Shown here: positions 49,267-58,853 of the stretch, piece after piece
Position numbering within the stretch: position 1 is the stretch's first letter
Layout: each line of letters opens with the position of its first letter
Source: Natronocella acetinitrilica
GTDB taxonomy: Bacteria; Pseudomonadota; Gammaproteobacteria; Nitrococcales; Aquisalimonadaceae
Length of the DNA: 64,000 bases
Direction: 5' to 3'
Assembly: GCF_024170285.1 (NCBI RefSeq)
Contig: NZ_JALJXV010000009.1
Span: 1-64,000 of the forward strand
The notes under the pieces: generated by a model
What the model was told of the DNA's origin: nothing
The model's input: the letters and a program-made list of their open reading frames with translations, nothing else
The model's database searches: none
Translations under genes and position numbers: made by a program

Positions 49267-49290
49267 ACTTGATCGATGTGAGGTGAAAAC

Positions 49291-49617
49291 ATGGCTATCG
49301 TCCTGACCGAAAGCGCGGCCAAGCACGTCAAGGCCCACGTCGCCAAGCATGAGCTTGGTGAAGGTGGTCTGCGCCTTGGTGTCCGCACCAGTGGCTGTTC
49401 CGGCCTGGCCTACACGGTCGATTATTCCAGCGACGTGCGCGACGGTGACCAGGTTTTCGAGCAGCACGGTGTACGCGTTCTGGTAGACCGCAAGAGTCTG
49501 CCGTTCCTCGAGGGCATGGAAGTCGATTACGTCCGAGAAGGGCTCAATCAACGGTTCGACTTCCGTAACCCCAATGTGAAGGACGCCTGTGGCTGTGGCG
49601 AGAGCTTCAGTGTGTGA
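49291..49617 (+). CDS. iscA: Iron-sulfur cluster carrier IscA
   Basis: A-type carrier protein of 108 residues that delivers Fe-S clusters to apoproteins. The three conserved cysteines are present: GCSGLAY (near residue 36) and CGCGESF at the C-terminus. It lies 24 bases after the IscU-like gene. hscB, hscA, fdx and iscX, which normally follow, are replaced by ndk. Confidence 0.94.
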   Translation: MAIVLTESAAKHVKAHVAKHELGEGGLRLGVRTSGCSGLAYTVDYSSDVRDGDQVFEQHGVRVLVDRKSLPFLEGMEVDYVREGLNQRFDFRNPNVKDACGCGESFSV

Positions 49618-49758
49618 GCACGGCGCAACGATCGGGTTGATTGCCGGGGGTGAGGTCAGGCGTTAAACTACGCGCCCTCAAAAGCGGTGCGAAGTACCCA
49701 TTGGTGCGGCGCACAGGCATTCCCATCAACCAGCAATCGACCACAACGGAGAGCCCGG

Positions 49759-50184
49759 ATGGCTGTTGAACGCACCCTGTCCATTATCAAGCCCGACGCT
49801 GTCGCCAAGAACGTCATCGGCGAAATCTATGCCCGCTTTGAAAAGGCCGGTCTCAAGATCATCGCCGCACGCATGGCACACCTGAGCCGTGAGCAGGCCG
49901 AAGGCTTTTACGCGGTTCACAAGGAGCGTCCGTTCTTCAACGATCTGGTCGGGTTCATGACGTCCGGGCCGGTCATGATCCAGGTGCTGGAAGGCGAAGA
50001 CGCCATCCGCAAGAACCGTGAAATCATGGGGGCGACCAACCCCAAGGAAGCGGCGGCCGGCACCCTGCGCCATGACTACGCCGAATCCATTGACGCCAAC
50101 GCCTGTCACGGCTCCGATGCCCCGGAGACGGCCGCGCAGGAAGTTGCGTACTTTTTCGCTGACGATGAAATCTGTCCCCGTTAA
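49759..50184 (+). CDS. ndk: Nucleoside diphosphate kinase
   Basis: Balances nucleoside triphosphate pools by phosphate transfer through His117, seen in NACHGSD. The 141-residue product starts [21 protein letters not shown] five bases before the ATG supports this start. The longer frame to 49687 has no homology. Its 3' end overlaps rlmN by 20 bases. Confidence 0.97.
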   Translation: MAVERTLSIIKPDAVAKNVIGEIYARFEKAGLKIIAARMAHLSREQAEGFYAVHKERPFFNDLVGFMTSGPVMIQVLEGEDAIRKNREIMGATNPKEAAAGTLRHDYAESIDANACHGSDAPETAAQEVAYFFADDEICPR

Positions 50185-51301
50185 AGTCGTTGCGGAGGGC
50201 GCTGGCGACGGCGCCGACCGCAAGCTGAACCTGCTCGGTCTTGACCGGGCTGCGCTGGAAGGGTTTTTCGCCGAGCTCGGTGAAAAACCCTTTCGTGCGT
50301 CTCAACTCCTGAAATGGATCCATGCGCGGCGGGTAACGGACTTCGCCGCCATGACGGATCTCAGCAAGAGCCTGCGCAACAAGCTGGAGGCTGTCGCTGA
50401 AGTGCGGGTCCCGGAAGCTGTAGTTGACCAGCGCTCGGTGGACGGCACGCGTAAATGGCTGCTGCGGCTGGACGGTGCCAACGCCGTCGAGACAGTGCTC
50501 ATACCGGAGAAAGGCCGGGATACGCTTTGCGTGTCTTCCCAGGTCGGCTGCGCGCTGGAGTGCAGCTTCTGCTCCACCGGCGTTCAGGGCTTCAATCGGA
50601 ACCTCACCACCGCCGAAATCGTCGGGCAATTGTGGTATGTGGACCGCATGCTGGCGGAGGAAGAACCTGGTCGACAGGTGACCAATGTGGTCTTCATGGG
50701 GATGGGCGAACCCCTGCTCAACTTCAAGAGTGTGATGCCTGCGGCGGAATTGATGAAGGACGATCACGCCTATGGCTTGTCCAAAAGGCGGGTGACGCTC
50801 AGTACCTCGGGTGTGATTCCTTATCTGTACAAGATGGCGGAAACCACGGACATCAGCCTCGCGGTCTCGCTGCATGCACCCAACGATGCGCTGCGAGATG
50901 AACTGGTTCCCATTAATCGCAAGCATCCCATTGCAGAATTGCTCAAGGCCTGCCGACACTATATTGCGGACAAGCCACATCGACGGATAACGTGGGAATA
51001 CGTGATGCTCGACGGAGTCAATGACAGCGACGAGCACGCGAGGGAGCTGGCGGCCTTGCTGGGGGATATCCCGTCCAAGGTCAATCTGATCCCGTTCAAC
51101 CCGTTTCCGGGGACGCAGTATCAGCGTTCATCGGATGAGCGAATAGGCAAGTTCAGCGCCATACTGTCGCGGGCGGGCCTGGTTTCGACAACGCGCAAGA
51201 CGCGAGGGGATGATATCGACGGGGCCTGCGGTCAACTCGTCGGCAAGGTTCAGGATCGCACGCGGCGAAGGCTGCGCCGCGAGGCGCAGGCGCAAGCCTG
51301 A
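50165..51301 (+). CDS. rlmN: Dual-specificity 23S rRNA/tRNA C2-adenosine methyltransferase RlmN
   Basis: Radical-SAM methylase that makes m2A2503 in 23S rRNA and m2A37 in tRNA. The 378-residue product has the Fe-S motif CALECSFC (Cys129, Cys133, Cys136), the SAM region [12 protein letters not shown] and the C-terminal cysteine in GACGQL. The ATG at 50165 matches the family and lies inside the ndk 3' end. This gene order (ndk-rlmN-pilF-rodZ) is conserved. Confidence 0.97.
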   Translation: MKSVPVKVVAEGAGDGADRKLNLLGLDRAALEGFFAELGEKPFRASQLLKWIHARRVTDFAAMTDLSKSLRNKLEAVAEVRVPEAVVDQRSVDGTRKWLLRLDGANAVETVLIPEKGRDTLCVSSQVGCALECSFCSTGVQGFNRNLTTAEIVGQLWYVDRMLAEEEPGRQVTNVVFMGMGEPLLNFKSVMPAAELMKDDHAYGLSKRRVTLSTSGVIPYLYKMAETTDISLAVSLHAPNDALRDELVPINRKHPIAELLKACRHYIADKPHRRITWEYVMLDGVNDSDEHARELAALLGDIPSKVNLIPFNPFPGTQYQRSSDERIGKFSAILSRAGLVSTTRKTRGDDIDGACGQLVGKVQDRTRRRLRREAQAQA

Positions 51302-51311
51302 GGGAGTAGAG

Positions 51312-52085
51312 ATGGCGGTAGTGATGACACGTGTGATGGCCGCCCTGATTGTCGCCATACTCGTCGCAGGGTGCGCCAGTTCGGGACAGCAACGCGGTGG
51401 GGGGGATCGTGAGCGAGCCTCGCAGATCAACACCGAGTTGGGCATGACTTATCTGCAGCAAGGCAACAATTCCCAGGCAATGGAGTCGCTGAAGAAGGCC
51501 CTGGATCAGGACCGTAACAACTACAGCGCCCACGCCACTATTGCTGTGCTCTATGAGCGGCTGGACCAGCACGACCAGGCGCGCGAGCACTTTCGCCGTG
51601 CCGTCCGCCTGAACGGAGAAGACTCGTCGGTCCGCAACAACTACGGACGGTTTCTCTGCAATCGCGGTGAGTACGACGCCGCCCAGGACCAGTTCGCTCG
51701 TGCGCTGCGGGATCCGCTCTATGAACGACGCGAGCTTCCGCTAGCCAATGCCGGGCTGTGCGCACTGCAGGCCGGCGAACCGGAGAAGGCGGAAGATTTC
51801 CTTCGTCGCGCCCTGGAGTATTCGCCGACATTTCCGCCGGCTTTGCGGCGGATGGCCGAGCTGCGGCACGACTCGGGTGACAACATCTCCGCCCGGGGCT
51901 ATATGCAACGTTACCGTGACGTGGCCAACCTGGGAGCCTCCGATCTCTGGTTGGCAGTGCGCATCGAGAACGCGCTTGGCAATCGTGATGATGCAGCGAG
52001 CTACGGCCTGAGGTTGCGCGCGGACTTCCCGGATTCCGAGGAAACACGCATGTACAACCAGATGCGACGCGATGGTCGATCGTAA
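51312..52085 (+). CDS. pilF: Type IV pilus biogenesis lipoprotein PilF/PilW
   Basis: Pilotin-type outer-membrane lipoprotein that helps assemble the PilQ secretin. The 257-residue precursor has a lipobox (LVAGC, Cys near 20) and several tetratricopeptide repeats, including INTELGMTYLQQGNNSQAME and SAHATIAVLYERLDQHDQAR. The start at 51312 places the signal sequence correctly. The gene overlaps rodZ by 14 bases. Presence of this gene implies type IV pili encoded elsewhere. Confidence 0.92.
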   Translation: MAVVMTRVMAALIVAILVAGCASSGQQRGGGDRERASQINTELGMTYLQQGNNSQAMESLKKALDQDRNNYSAHATIAVLYERLDQHDQAREHFRRAVRLNGEDSSVRNNYGRFLCNRGEYDAAQDQFARALRDPLYERRELPLANAGLCALQAGEPEKAEDFLRRALEYSPTFPPALRRMAELRHDSGDNISARGYMQRYRDVANLGASDLWLAVRIENALGNRDDAASYGLRLRADFPDSEETRMYNQMRRDGRS

Positions 52086-53196
52086 GGGCAACCAGGAGCA
52101 TGAGCCGGCGCTGGAGGACAAAGGGCCTCGCGCCGGAGAAATGCTGCGAGCCGCAAGAATGGATCGCGGCATGTCCTGTGCGGATGTGGCTGCTGCCCTG
52201 CATCTGGATGTCCGCACCGTCGAGGCGCTGGAGAAGGAGGACGCCGCCGATCTGCCGCCGGCGACCTTTACCCGTGGCTACTACCGCTCCTATGCCCGGC
52301 TCATGGAACTTGACGGCGATGCCGTCGTGCAGGCCCACTCGCGGCGCAGTCGGGGCTCGGTGGAGCCACCGGTTCTCAAGGTGCGTCGGCCTGTCCAGAC
52401 ATCACCCGAGCTGAGCCGGGGGTTGGTCGTTGCCTTCGTCGCGCTGTTTGTTCTGGCTGGCGCCGGTGGTGGGGGCTACTGGTACTACGAAAACGTCTAC
52501 CTGGTCGATCGTGTGGTCCCGCCGGCAGCGAGCGTCCCGGACACCGAGACCCCGACGGCGGAAGGGGATTCGTCGCCGGGGCTCGAAGAGCCGGCTGCGA
52601 TGCCCGAAGCGGACGCCGAAGCAGCCTGGGAAGCCCTTGAGGACGAGACCTCTGTTGCATCCCCGAACGACGACAGTGCCGTCATGGAGCCTCCCGCCGA
52701 GCCTCCGCTGGCCGGTGAACCCGGGATCGAGGATGAGCCCGCACCGGATCCCGAAACTGCCTTTACCGATGAGCTCGCCGGCCCCGCAATTGGCGATCAG
52801 CCATCGGAGCCCGCACCGGACGAGTCCATGGCCATGGAAGAGGACAGCGTTGAAGGCGACACAATGGACAGCGAGACGGACGTGGCGGCCGACGGCACTG
52901 TGGATACCGACTCGTCGACTGCTGCCGATGAGACAGGCGCTTCGCCTGCGCTCAACGGTGACGCTCTGGTGCTCGACTTTACGGGTTCGTCATGGATCGA
53001 AGTCTACGACGATGCCGGCGAGCGCCTGCTGTACGGATTGATTCAGGAGGAAGGTCGGCAGACTGTCCAGGGCCTGCCGCCGTTTACCGTGGTGATCGGC
53101 GATGCCGACAACGTGTCACTGGAGTATCGGGGTGAGCCCGTTGACCTGGGACAGAGACGCCCCGGTCGCGTTGCCCGAGTGCAGGTCCCGCGCTGA
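52072..53196 (+). CDS. rodZ: Cytoskeleton protein RodZ
   Basis: Membrane protein that links MreB to the cell-wall machinery and maintains rod shape. The 374-residue product has a Xre-type helix-turn-helix at about 23-85 (LRAARMDRGMSCADVAAALH), one membrane helix at about 118-142, a long acidic and Pro-rich periplasmic linker (about 150-300) and a C-terminal DUF4115 beta domain (WIEVYDDAGERLLYG). The linker is unusually acidic. It follows pilF with overlap. In many relatives ispG comes next, but here hisS does. Confidence 0.93.
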   Translation: MVDRKGNQEHEPALEDKGPRAGEMLRAARMDRGMSCADVAAALHLDVRTVEALEKEDAADLPPATFTRGYYRSYARLMELDGDAVVQAHSRRSRGSVEPPVLKVRRPVQTSPELSRGLVVAFVALFVLAGAGGGGYWYYENVYLVDRVVPPAASVPDTETPTAEGDSSPGLEEPAAMPEADAEAAWEALEDETSVASPNDDSAVMEPPAEPPLAGEPGIEDEPAPDPETAFTDELAGPAIGDQPSEPAPDESMAMEEDSVEGDTMDSETDVAADGTVDTDSSTAADETGASPALNGDALVLDFTGSSWIEVYDDAGERLLYGLIQEEGRQTVQGLPPFTVVIGDADNVSLEYRGEPVDLGQRRPGRVARVQVPR

Positions 53197-53259
53197 AAGT
53201 TAGTTGCTGCCCCGGCTAGTGTCCCTCTCCCATTAAGCATGTTTCTGTAGGAGACCGTC

Positions 53260-54534
53260 TTGTCGAATGTGATCCAGTCCGTACGCGGGTTCAGTGACGT
53301 ATTACCGGAGCAAACCGGCGTATGGCGTCATGTGGAGGGCGTGCTGCGCGGCGTGCTCGACCGCTACGGTTACAGTGAAATCCGCCTTCCCGTCCTGGAG
53401 AAAACGGAGCTTTTTGCAAGATCCATCGGCGAAGTCACCGATATCGTCGAAAAGGAGATGTACAGCTTTGACGACCGCAACGGTGACAGCCTCAGCCTCC
53501 GACCGGAGGGAACGGCTGGCTGTGTGCGAGCCTGTATCGAGCATGGTCTGTTGCACAACCAGCAGCCCCGGTTGTGGTATCAGGGCGCCATGTTCCGGCA
53601 CGAGCGACCGCAAAAAGGGCGATTGCGTCAATTTCACCAGATCGGTGCCGAGGTGTTCGGCCTGACGGGTGCCGACATCGACGCCGAGATTATCCTGATG
53701 ACGCGGCGCATGCTCCATGAACTGGGTCTGCAGGACGTGCGTCTCGAACTGAACACGCTGGGCACCGCCGAGGCCAGGGCGAACTACCGGGAGGCCCTGG
53801 TGGCGTATCTGTCGGCCCGGCGTGATCAGCTTGACGACGACAGCCAACGCCGGCTCGAGGGCAATCCGCTGCGTATTCTCGATAGCAAGAATCCGGAGAC
53901 TCAGCGCCTACTTGACGGTGCTCCGCGACTGGACGATTACATTGACGCCAACTCACGGGAACATTTTGATGACCTCCGACGTCTGCTGGATGCGGCGGAC
54001 GTGGAATACACAGTGAATCCCCGCCTGGTTCGCGGGCTCGACTACTACGGTCGTACCGTCTTCGAGTGGATCACTGACCGGCTCGGCGCCCAGGGGACAG
54101 TCTGCGCCGGTGGTCGCTATGATGCCCTGGTGGAGCAGATCGGCGGCAAAGCAACTCCGGCCATTGGTTTCGCCCTTGGCCTGGAACGACTCGTGGCGCT
54201 GGTGGAAGAGGCTGCCGATGCGCCGCCCGCCCTGGCACCGGATGTCTACATGGTGGTGATGGGCGAGGCGCAGCGATCTGCCGCACTGGTGCTCGCGGAA
54301 CGACTCCGGGCGGCCTTGCCAGGTGTCGGGGTCTTCATGCATTGTGGCGGCGGAAGTTTCAAGAGCCAGTTCCGGCGCGCGGATCGCAGCGGGGCGCAGC
54401 TTGCTCTGGTCCTCGGTGAAACAGAACTCGCCAGTGACACGATCGGACTCAAGCCTCTGCGGTCTGGTTCCGAGCAGGTAAACATTGCCCAGGGCGATCT
54501 GGTCAAGACATTGAAAGAACATTTTGGAGGTTGA
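53260..54534 (+). CDS. hisS: Histidyl-tRNA synthetase
   Basis: Class II aminoacyl-tRNA synthetase of 424 residues. Motif 2 is seen in [21 protein letters not shown], and the histidine-specific motifs are [13 protein letters not shown] and [15 protein letters not shown]-terminal anticodon-binding domain completes the protein. It starts at TTG with TAGGAG upstream. It is followed by yfgM within three bases. Confidence 0.96.
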   Translation: MSNVIQSVRGFSDVLPEQTGVWRHVEGVLRGVLDRYGYSEIRLPVLEKTELFARSIGEVTDIVEKEMYSFDDRNGDSLSLRPEGTAGCVRACIEHGLLHNQQPRLWYQGAMFRHERPQKGRLRQFHQIGAEVFGLTGADIDAEIILMTRRMLHELGLQDVRLELNTLGTAEARANYREALVAYLSARRDQLDDDSQRRLEGNPLRILDSKNPETQRLLDGAPRLDDYIDANSREHFDDLRRLLDAADVEYTVNPRLVRGLDYYGRTVFEWITDRLGAQGTVCAGGRYDALVEQIGGKATPAIGFALGLERLVALVEEAADAPPALAPDVYMVVMGEAQRSAALVLAERLRAALPGVGVFMHCGGGSFKSQFRRADRSGAQLALVLGETELASDTIGLKPLRSGSEQVNIAQGDLVKTLKEHFGG

Positions 54535-54536
54535 AG

Positions 54537-55169
54537 GTGGCCGGCACCGATGACGAGCAGTTGGAAGCGCTGTCCCAGTGGTTTCGGGACAATGGCAAGG
54601 CCCTGATCGCCGGCATCGTCATCGCGATTGGTGGCGTGTTCGGCTGGCAGCAATGGGGCGCTTACCAGGACCGCCAGATGGAAGCGGCATCCTCCGCCTA
54701 CATGCACTTGCTGGATGCACGGCAGAGTGGCGCGGACGTCGATACCCTGCGTCGCCGTGCCCAATTGTTGAAAGACGATTACGCGCGGACCCCTTACGCC
54801 GCAATGGCTGCATTCCAGCTGGCCACGCATCTGGCTGAAGCCGGGGCATTGGACGAGGCGGTTGTTCCCTTGTCCTGGGCACTTGAGAACGCGCAGGACG
54901 ACAGTTTCCGTCACATTGCGCGGCTGCGGCTGGCAACGGCGCACATCGGGCTTGGCGAGTTCGAGGATGCGCTGGCCGTACTGGATGTCTCCGATACAGC
55001 GAGTTTCAGTGCCGACTACGCCGAGCGGCGTGGCGACGCGTACCGCGGCCTGGGGGATGCGGCGGCGGCGGTTGATGCCTACGACGCGGCCATGGCTGCC
55101 ACCAACAGCGGTGAACGACGTCGACTTATCGAACGCAAGCGCGATGATATCGCGCGGGGGAACGCATAG
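54537..55169 (+). CDS. yfgM: Sec-associated ancillary chaperone YfgM
   Basis: Inner-membrane protein with a periplasmic tetratricopeptide domain that works with PpiD at the Sec translocon. The 210-residue product has a cytoplasmic start (QLEALSQWFRDNGK), one membrane helix (about 23-41) and helical repeats. The GTG at 54537 is chosen because GGAGG at 54524-54528 lies eight bases upstream. The in-frame TTG at 54531 is too close to it. ppiD, its partner gene, is also in this window at 9155. Confidence 0.88.
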   Translation: MAGTDDEQLEALSQWFRDNGKALIAGIVIAIGGVFGWQQWGAYQDRQMEAASSAYMHLLDARQSGADVDTLRRRAQLLKDDYARTPYAAMAAFQLATHLAEAGALDEAVVPLSWALENAQDDSFRHIARLRLATAHIGLGEFEDALAVLDVSDTASFSADYAERRGDAYRGLGDAAAAVDAYDAAMAATNSGERRRLIERKRDDIARGNA

Positions 55170-56324
55170 GTGCGACGCGCTACACCGATTGTTATCGTCG
55201 CACTGGCATTGTTGCTTGCCGCGTGCAGCGGCTCACCCACCCGCGAGTTTCCCGCTGACCAGTTAACCGACTATCAGCAGGAGTATGCGGTCTTCTCAGA
55301 GTGGCAGCGCAACACCGGCAGGGGGCTGTCGGCTGTCGGCGATGCCCTGGTCCCGGCCATCGAAGAAGACAAAGTCGTGGTCGTCGACCGGCGGGGGAGG
55401 CTGTCGGCCTATCGCCTCGATAACGGACGACGCCTGTGGCGGCATCGCCTCGATCTGCCAGTCTCCGCCGGGCCGGTTCTGACCGATGAGTTGATCATTG
55501 TCGGCACGCGCGACGGCCGTCTGGTGGCGGTGGATCGCGAAACCCTCGAGCGGCGCTGGGAGTCGGGTGTCACCAGCGAGGTCCTGGCCCTTCCTGCGGT
55601 GGACGGTGACACGGTCGTCGTGGTGGCGAATGACGGGCGGGTTTTTGCACTGAGAACCAGCACGGGGGCGCGGCGCTGGCTATACGATCGGACCATGCCA
55701 CCCCTGACCCTGCGCGGCAGCAGCGCGCCGTTGCTTACTTCCGGCCGGGTCTACGTAGGTCTGCCCAACGGGCGTGTCGTGGCTCTGAATCGCAGCGACG
55801 GCGCCCTGGTGTGGGAGGCACGGGCCGGTATTGCCCGTGGCGCATCGGATATCGAGCGGATGCGGGATATTCTTGGTGATCTGGTTTTGCAACAGGGGGC
55901 ACTTTTTGCGGTGTCGTATCAGGGTGAGGTCGTGTCCCTGGACCCGACACGGGGTTCCAGCAGCTGGAATCGCGAACTGTCATCCAGTGCCGGCCTGGCC
56001 GCAGATCGCGAACGTGTCTACGTGACCGAGTCCAATGGCCGCATCTGGGCACTGGATCGTAGTAGCGGTGCCGCCATCTGGCGTCAGGATGAAACCGAGG
56101 GTCTGCGTGCGACCCGCCCGGTCGTGCATGGCGCCTATGTGGTCATCGCTGATCAGCGTGGCGCCCTGACGTGGCTGGATGCGTCCACCGGAGAGATTCG
56201 TGCTCGCCGGGTGTTGCGTGACCAACCCATCAGTCGTCCACCGATCGTCGTGGACGATGACGTGATCGTACTCAGCGATGAGGGCCGACTGCACAAGGTC
56301 AGCCTCCGGCCCCAGGAACGGTAG
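55170..56324 (+). CDS. bamB: Outer-membrane assembly lipoprotein BamB
   Basis: Component of the BAM complex that inserts beta-barrels into the outer membrane. The 384-residue precursor has a lipobox (LLLAAC) and repeated WD/PQQ-type propeller strands such as GRLVAVDRETLERRWE and GRIWALDRSSGAAIWR. GTG is the start codon, with GGGGGA upstream. It overlaps nothing and follows yfgM directly. Confidence 0.95.
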   Translation: MRRATPIVIVALALLLAACSGSPTREFPADQLTDYQQEYAVFSEWQRNTGRGLSAVGDALVPAIEEDKVVVVDRRGRLSAYRLDNGRRLWRHRLDLPVSAGPVLTDELIIVGTRDGRLVAVDRETLERRWESGVTSEVLALPAVDGDTVVVVANDGRVFALRTSTGARRWLYDRTMPPLTLRGSSAPLLTSGRVYVGLPNGRVVALNRSDGALVWEARAGIARGASDIERMRDILGDLVLQQGALFAVSYQGEVVSLDPTRGSSSWNRELSSSAGLAADRERVYVTESNGRIWALDRSSGAAIWRQDETEGLRATRPVVHGAYVVIADQRGALTWLDASTGEIRARRVLRDQPISRPPIVVDDDVIVLSDEGRLHKVSLRPQER

Positions 56325-56336
56325 GTAGCAAAGCGC

Positions 56337-57092
56337 ATGTGTCTGGTCGGGCTTGCCGTCGACATGCACCCCGATTTCCCGGTGGTGCTGCTGGGTAACC
56401 GTGACGAGTTTCACCAGCGTCCGACCCGGGCCATGCATTGGTGGCGCGCACCGAGGATACTGGCAGGCCGTGATCTGCAGGCAGGGGGCAGTTGGCTGGC
56501 GTTCGCGCCCGACGGTCGTTTCGCCACCGTGACTAATTACCGTGATCCGGACCAGGGTCCGGCGGCTCGTTCTCGTGGCGCGCTGGTGACTCAGGCGTTG
56601 TCCATGGACTCACAGGCTTTCCATCGGCATCTGATCGAACAGGGGGGTGCCTACGGCGGCTACAACCTGCTCTGGTCCGATGGTGAGGGCTGCTGGTATC
56701 ACTCCAACCGTCTTGATGATGTGCCCCGCCGCTTGAGCCGAGGTGTCTATGGCCTCAGTAACGGCGTCCTGGACACGCCCTGGCCCAAGGTCGCGGCACT
56801 AAAGGAAGCGCTGGCCGAAGCCCTGGAGACAGACACGCTTTCGTCCAGTGGTTGCTTCGGCTTGTTGCGCGACCCCCGGCGCCCGCCGGATGGAAGCCTG
56901 CCGGACACCGGTGTCAGCCTCGAGTGGGAACGGCTGCTTTCCTCCGCCTTCATTGTCAGCCAGGCCTACGGTACGCGTTCAAGCAGTGCGATGATCCAAC
57001 GTCGAAATGGTCGGATCACTGTGGAAGAGCGCGGCTTCGACCCCGAAGGCCGGGAAACGGGGCGAAGGCTGTTCCGTTTCGGTGCCGCTTGA
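56337..57092 (+). CDS. NRDE (TANGO2-like) family protein
   Basis: The 251-residue product begins MCLVGLAVDMHPDFPVVLLG and includes NRDEFHQRPTRAMHWW, the defining NRDE motif, near residue 22. The N-terminal cysteine after the start methionine is typical of the Ntn-hydrolase-like fold of this family. The biochemical role is uncertain, and heme handling has been proposed for relatives. It starts 12 bases after bamB. Confidence 0.9.
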   Translation: MCLVGLAVDMHPDFPVVLLGNRDEFHQRPTRAMHWWRAPRILAGRDLQAGGSWLAFAPDGRFATVTNYRDPDQGPAARSRGALVTQALSMDSQAFHRHLIEQGGAYGGYNLLWSDGEGCWYHSNRLDDVPRRLSRGVYGLSNGVLDTPWPKVAALKEALAEALETDTLSSSGCFGLLRDPRRPPDGSLPDTGVSLEWERLLSSAFIVSQAYGTRSSSAMIQRRNGRITVEERGFDPEGRETGRRLFRFGAA

Positions 57093-57100
57093 GCACCCGG

Positions 57101-57907
57101 TTATTCGCAGGTCCCCACTGAACCCCGACGGCAGGTGCGACGGTCAATCCACACGGTCCGGTCGAGTATCGCGTCGTCGTAAACGGTCGCCGTGAGGTTC
57201 GCGCCGGCAAGGCGCGCCTGGGTCAAGTCGGCCTCCGTGAGATTGGCGCCTGTCAGGTTGGCGTTGCTCAGGTTGGCACCCCGCAGGTTGGCACCCTCAA
57301 GGCGCGCGTCTTCCAGGTCGGCACTGGTGAAGTCAGCGCCACTGAGATCGGCGCCGCGGAGGTCTGCACCCCTGAGTGTTGCCCGGCCGAGCGTGGCGCC
57401 CGACAGATTTGCGTCCAGCAGTGATGCCCCGGACAGGTCGGCACGATCCAACCGTGCATCCTGGAGCTGCGCGCGATCGAACTTCGCATCAACCAGGCTC
57501 GCCCCGTTCAGCCTGAGTCCGCGGGCATCGCTACCGACAAAACTTGCCCGATCCACGTTCGCCGACGTCAATCGCGCCCCCTGGAGTTCCGTTCCGTCGA
57601 ATATGGCATCCACGGCACTGCTGCTACCCATGTCCGTGCGTCGCATCCGGGCATTACTGAAATCCGCGCCGTCGAGACTTGCCCTGCTGAATACCGCGTT
57701 GTCGAGATTCGCGTCGCGGAAAGACGCGCCATCGGCCGTCGTGCGGGACAGCAGTCCGCGGCTGAGGTCCGCGCCAGTCAGGTCTCGATCACGCAGATCA
57801 CAGCCATGCCAGCGGGCTCCCGGCCGTGGTTCCTCTTCATTGCAGTCGGCGAGGGCAGGTGATACGCTCACCGCCAAAAATATCAGGGTGATCAATGTGA
57901 TCGGCAA
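57101..57907 (-). CDS. Exported pentapeptide-repeat protein
   Basis: The product is about 268 residues. A signal-peptide-like N-terminus (PITLITLIFLAVSVSPALA) precedes about 40 tandem A(D/N)LXX pentapeptides, for example GADLRGADLSGADFTSADLE, which should fold into a right-handed quadrilateral beta-helix. Cysteines near each end (ADCNEEE, HGCDL, RRTCRRG, GTCE) could form capping disulfides after export. The start codon is uncertain. No ATG or GTG lies in frame before the signal sequence, so the TTG at 57907 is proposed with a weak GTGGA site. Frames reaching 58339 run antisense to adk and are not believed. Function is unknown. Confidence 0.75.
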   Translation of the reverse strand: MPITLITLIFLAVSVSPALADCNEEEPRPGARWHGCDLRDRDLTGADLSRGLLSRTTADGASFRDANLDNAVFSRASLDGADFSNARMRRTDMGSSSAVDAIFDGTELQGARLTSANVDRASFVGSDARGLRLNGASLVDAKFDRAQLQDARLDRADLSGASLLDANLSGATLGRATLRGADLRGADLSGADFTSADLEDARLEGANLRGANLSNANLTGANLTEADLTQARLAGANLTATVYDDAILDRTVWIDRRTCRRGSVGTCE

Positions 57908-58031
57908 AAATCCACGGTAGCTGCGACGACGCGCTGATACGCCGTGGCCACCTTCCGAGATTGGCGTTTTGTGGTTCCCGCCAGCCGCATTGGTCGTCGG
58001 CAGACAGAATTTTTCGACTTTGCATTTTTGA

Positions 58032-58700
<669 letters not shown>

Positions 58701-58708
58701 TCCCGCCC

Positions 58709-58751
58709 GGCTGTAGTCCCGACCTTCGGCCCACGGGTCTGGACTACAGCC
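58709..58751. repeat. Perfect inverted repeat after adk
   Basis: Arms GGCTGTAGTCC (58709-58719) and GGACTACAGCC (58741-58751) are exact complements separated by 21 bases. No T-run follows, so it is not a classic intrinsic terminator. It may be an mRNA-stabilising structure or a small mobile repeat. Confidence 0.5.
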
Positions 58752-58853
58752 ATCGCCTGCAGCGTTTAGACTCTGATTGACGAACATGTTCACTGGTGGA
58801 ACGCCGGCAGTTCCGCGCAGTCGAATCTCTGCAGGCGCAAGAAGGTCATTATC

